64,000 bases of DNA from Paenibacillus sp. sptzw28 (GTDB lineage: Bacteria; Bacillota; Bacilli; Paenibacillales; Paenibacillaceae). Every line of letters begins with the position of its first letter. The stretch's first letter is position 1. Shown here piece by piece: positions 62,983 through 64,000 of this stretch. The notes under the pieces are model-generated. The model was given only the letters and a program-made list of their open reading frames with translations, was not told where the DNA came from and did not search any database. The DNA lies in the NCBI RefSeq assembly GCF_019550795.1, contig NZ_CP080545.1, positions 3,134,001-3,198,000 of the forward strand, read 5' to 3'. The position numbers and the translations under genes are program-made.

Positions 62983-63432
62983 TTATCGGTAAATTTCCGC
63001 GCATTCCGTGCTTGTAGGTTGGTAAAAACAATGATTTTTCCAAGCACCCGCGAGCGGTTGACCGTACCACATTGCGGGACAAGCTTGAGATGTTGGCCCC
63101 CACGGGTTGAAATACCACAGCGAGTATTTTGAAGGCCATTCTCGCCAGCCTTTTATGGTCTGTTCAGCTAGCCGACGCTCTCGTTCCCGTGACTTCAGAT
63201 AAAAATCGGGTTCTAATATGGCGTCGAACATGGCATCGTCATTCATATAATGATAAATAACATCATTAATATTGTTGACGTTCTTGAAGTCCGAACACCT
63301 GACTACGGCCCGATTAATCACGACAGCGCCAACCGTTAACATACCCTTTTCGCCTTCCGCCTGTGCCTCGCCCCTCATAAGCCGCGCCAACAAATCAACG
63401 TCAGACGACCTATACTTAACCCTTGCACCCAT
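62983..63432 (-). CDS. cwlJ: Cell wall hydrolase CwlJ-like (spore cortex lysis)
   Basis: A 149-residue Hydrolase_2 (SleB/CwlJ) protein. It begins YRSSDVDLLARLMRGEAQAE with the catalytic Glu, then GMLTVGAVVINR and ends with CPAMWYGQPLAGAWKNHCFY and QPT. Like CwlJ (142 aa) it lacks a signal peptide and a binding domain, so it should be a spore-coat-associated cortex-lytic enzyme acting in germination, though no GerQ partner gene is nearby. ATG behind AAAGGGGG. Confidence 0.88.
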   Translation of the reverse strand: MGARVKYRSSDVDLLARLMRGEAQAEGEKGMLTVGAVVINRAVVRCSDFKNVNNINDVIYHYMNDDAMFDAILEPDFYLKSRERERRLAEQTIKGWREWPSKYSLWYFNPWGPTSQACPAMWYGQPLAGAWKNHCFYQPTSTECAEIYR

Positions 63433-63601
63433 GGCAAAACCCCCTTTAACTGGTTAACACACTATATTCACATTTTGGCAAAATGACCGTTGGCGTGCGG
63501 GGTGGGTCACATGTGTGCCAGGGTGTCAAAACTTAAAAAAGTAGCCGATCGTTTGGCCGGCTGCCGCTGTGTAATGGTTGAACTCCCTCGGTACGATATT
63601 G
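63433..63601. other. Gap between cwlJ and IS110 copy 3
   Basis: 169 bp holding the cwlJ ribosome binding site region; I see no gene, terminator or clear cassette-type unit. Confidence 0.4.
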
Positions 63602-63966
63602 TTTTCTCACGAATACTCGCTTATTCGCAGGATTTCACCCTTACTAGAAATGTAGAAAGGTAAGAAAGATGACCTCGTAATAGACCTGAGCAACATGAAG
63701 GCGTGAGGAAATAGAGGGGGAGGTTGCAACCCCACATTCTTCCATCTACTGCACGCATTCTCCACGCCGCCCCTGGAGGTTTTCACTCCCATGTCTCAAC
63801 GGGTCTACGCCCTTTCATTCCTTCGTTACACCTGGCCAAGGGGTGGAGGCCGGTCTTGCTATCGTTACGGGTCGGTGCCCTTTGGTTCAATTCATCCGGT
63901 ACCCCGTGCTTTCTTTGAAATCCCGCGAATAAGCCAAAACTCGTACAACGAAACGGTAAGTATAGG
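63602..63966 (-). ncRNA. Candidate bridge-RNA region of IS110 copy 3
   Basis: 365 bp of conserved non-coding DNA downstream of the transposase stop. It shares ordered blocks with copy 2 (AAAGAAAGCACGG, CCTCCACCCCTT, GTGTAACGAAGGAATGAAAG, GACATGGGAG, GAAATCCTGCGAATA) while the intervening loops differ, the pattern expected of a guide RNA with variable target and donor loops. Transcription not shown. Confidence 0.5.
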
Positions 63967-64000
63967 TTAAGCAGCTAGCTGGATTGGCATCGTTTTTGGA
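63967..64000 (-). CDS. IS110-family transposase, last 11 codons (truncated by window end)
   Basis: The frame encodes the C-terminal end PIQLAA and stop, identical to copy 1. The remainder is outside the window, so it cannot be judged whether this copy is intact. Confidence 0.7.
   Translation of the reverse strand, partial: PKTMPIQLAA

Larger units (their letters stand above)
63602..64000 (-). mobile_element. IS110-family element, copy 3 (cut by window end)
   Basis: The complete 3' non-coding end (63602-63966) plus the first 34 bases of the transposase 3' end. From 63758 onward it matches copy 1 almost exactly; over its whole non-coding end it is alignable with copy 2. The rest of the element continues past the window. 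Confidence 0.8.

Noticed and set aside
1..64000. tRNA, rRNA, T-box or SAM riboswitch, CRISPR-Cas and prophage structural genes
   Set aside because: Looked for and not seen; the only clear riboswitch is the fluoride one at 10892.

Overview
The window looks like chromosome of a spore-forming Firmicute close to Paenibacillus. Most proteins have recognisable Bacillus subtilis-type relatives (BmrA, GlnQHMP, BdbDC, MntABCD, OdhAB, a cobalamin-independent MetE of 762 residues). Sporulation-associated genes (a CwlJ-type cortex hydrolase, a DUF1540 protein), Gram-positive lipoproteins, strong GGAGG ribosome binding sites and frequent TTG/GTG starts support this. No rRNA, tRNA, CRISPR array or complete prophage is visible.

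From 1 to about 51 kb the sequence is ordinary chromosome in short operons. In order it holds: the end of a GMC oxidoreductase; a YVTN beta-propeller protein; an esterase; a serine hydrolase; bmrA; the glnQHMP glutamine transporter; a fluoride riboswitch driving two crcB genes; a Bce-type peptide-resistance module (ABC transporter divergent from its two-component system); the bdbDC disulfide pair; a PAP2-like protein; a PQQ-type propeller; an NHEJ operon (ku, ligase, polymerase, TIM-barrel protein); a phosphatase/flavin-oxidase fusion; odhAB; a dGTPase-like HD protein; a methyltransferase; a DoxX protein behind a palindromic operator; mntABCD; a 14-repeat secreted propeller protein; nitroreductase, MocR and CGNR regulators; PNPOx and DsrE proteins; a LysR regulator next to metE.

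From about 51 to 64 kb the sequence changes character. It is visibly more AT-rich and carries three IS110-family copies (one internally deleted, one frameshifted, one running off the window end), an apparently intact IS3/IS150-type element, and a dead tyrosine recombinase enclosed by 38-bp direct repeats. Between them, all on the minus strand, lies a run of single small accessory genes. They are separated by seven related intergenic units of roughly 65-90 bp (one shorter, 36 bp). A typical unit starts with a CTAACGG...ACGATAG core 5-23 bases after the stop codon of one gene, continues into a terminator-like hairpin, and ends with a second TAACGGGCAG-type core before the next gene's ribosome binding site. 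This one-gene, one-repeat layout resembles a gene-cassette array without a visible integrase and is the most interesting structure here. Several cassette genes are damaged: a kinase with an internal deletion, a DUF4253 gene whose 3' end is taken over by the IS3 element, and a 3' remnant near 62.8 kb.

Other points for attention: a conserved 3' non-coding region of about 350 bp shared by the IS110 copies (candidate bridge RNA); a one-base frameshift in the Ku tail; loss of catalytic residues in the PAP2-like and signal-peptidase-like proteins; several long near-perfect palindromes between genes. All family assignments are by reading motifs; no database search was run.
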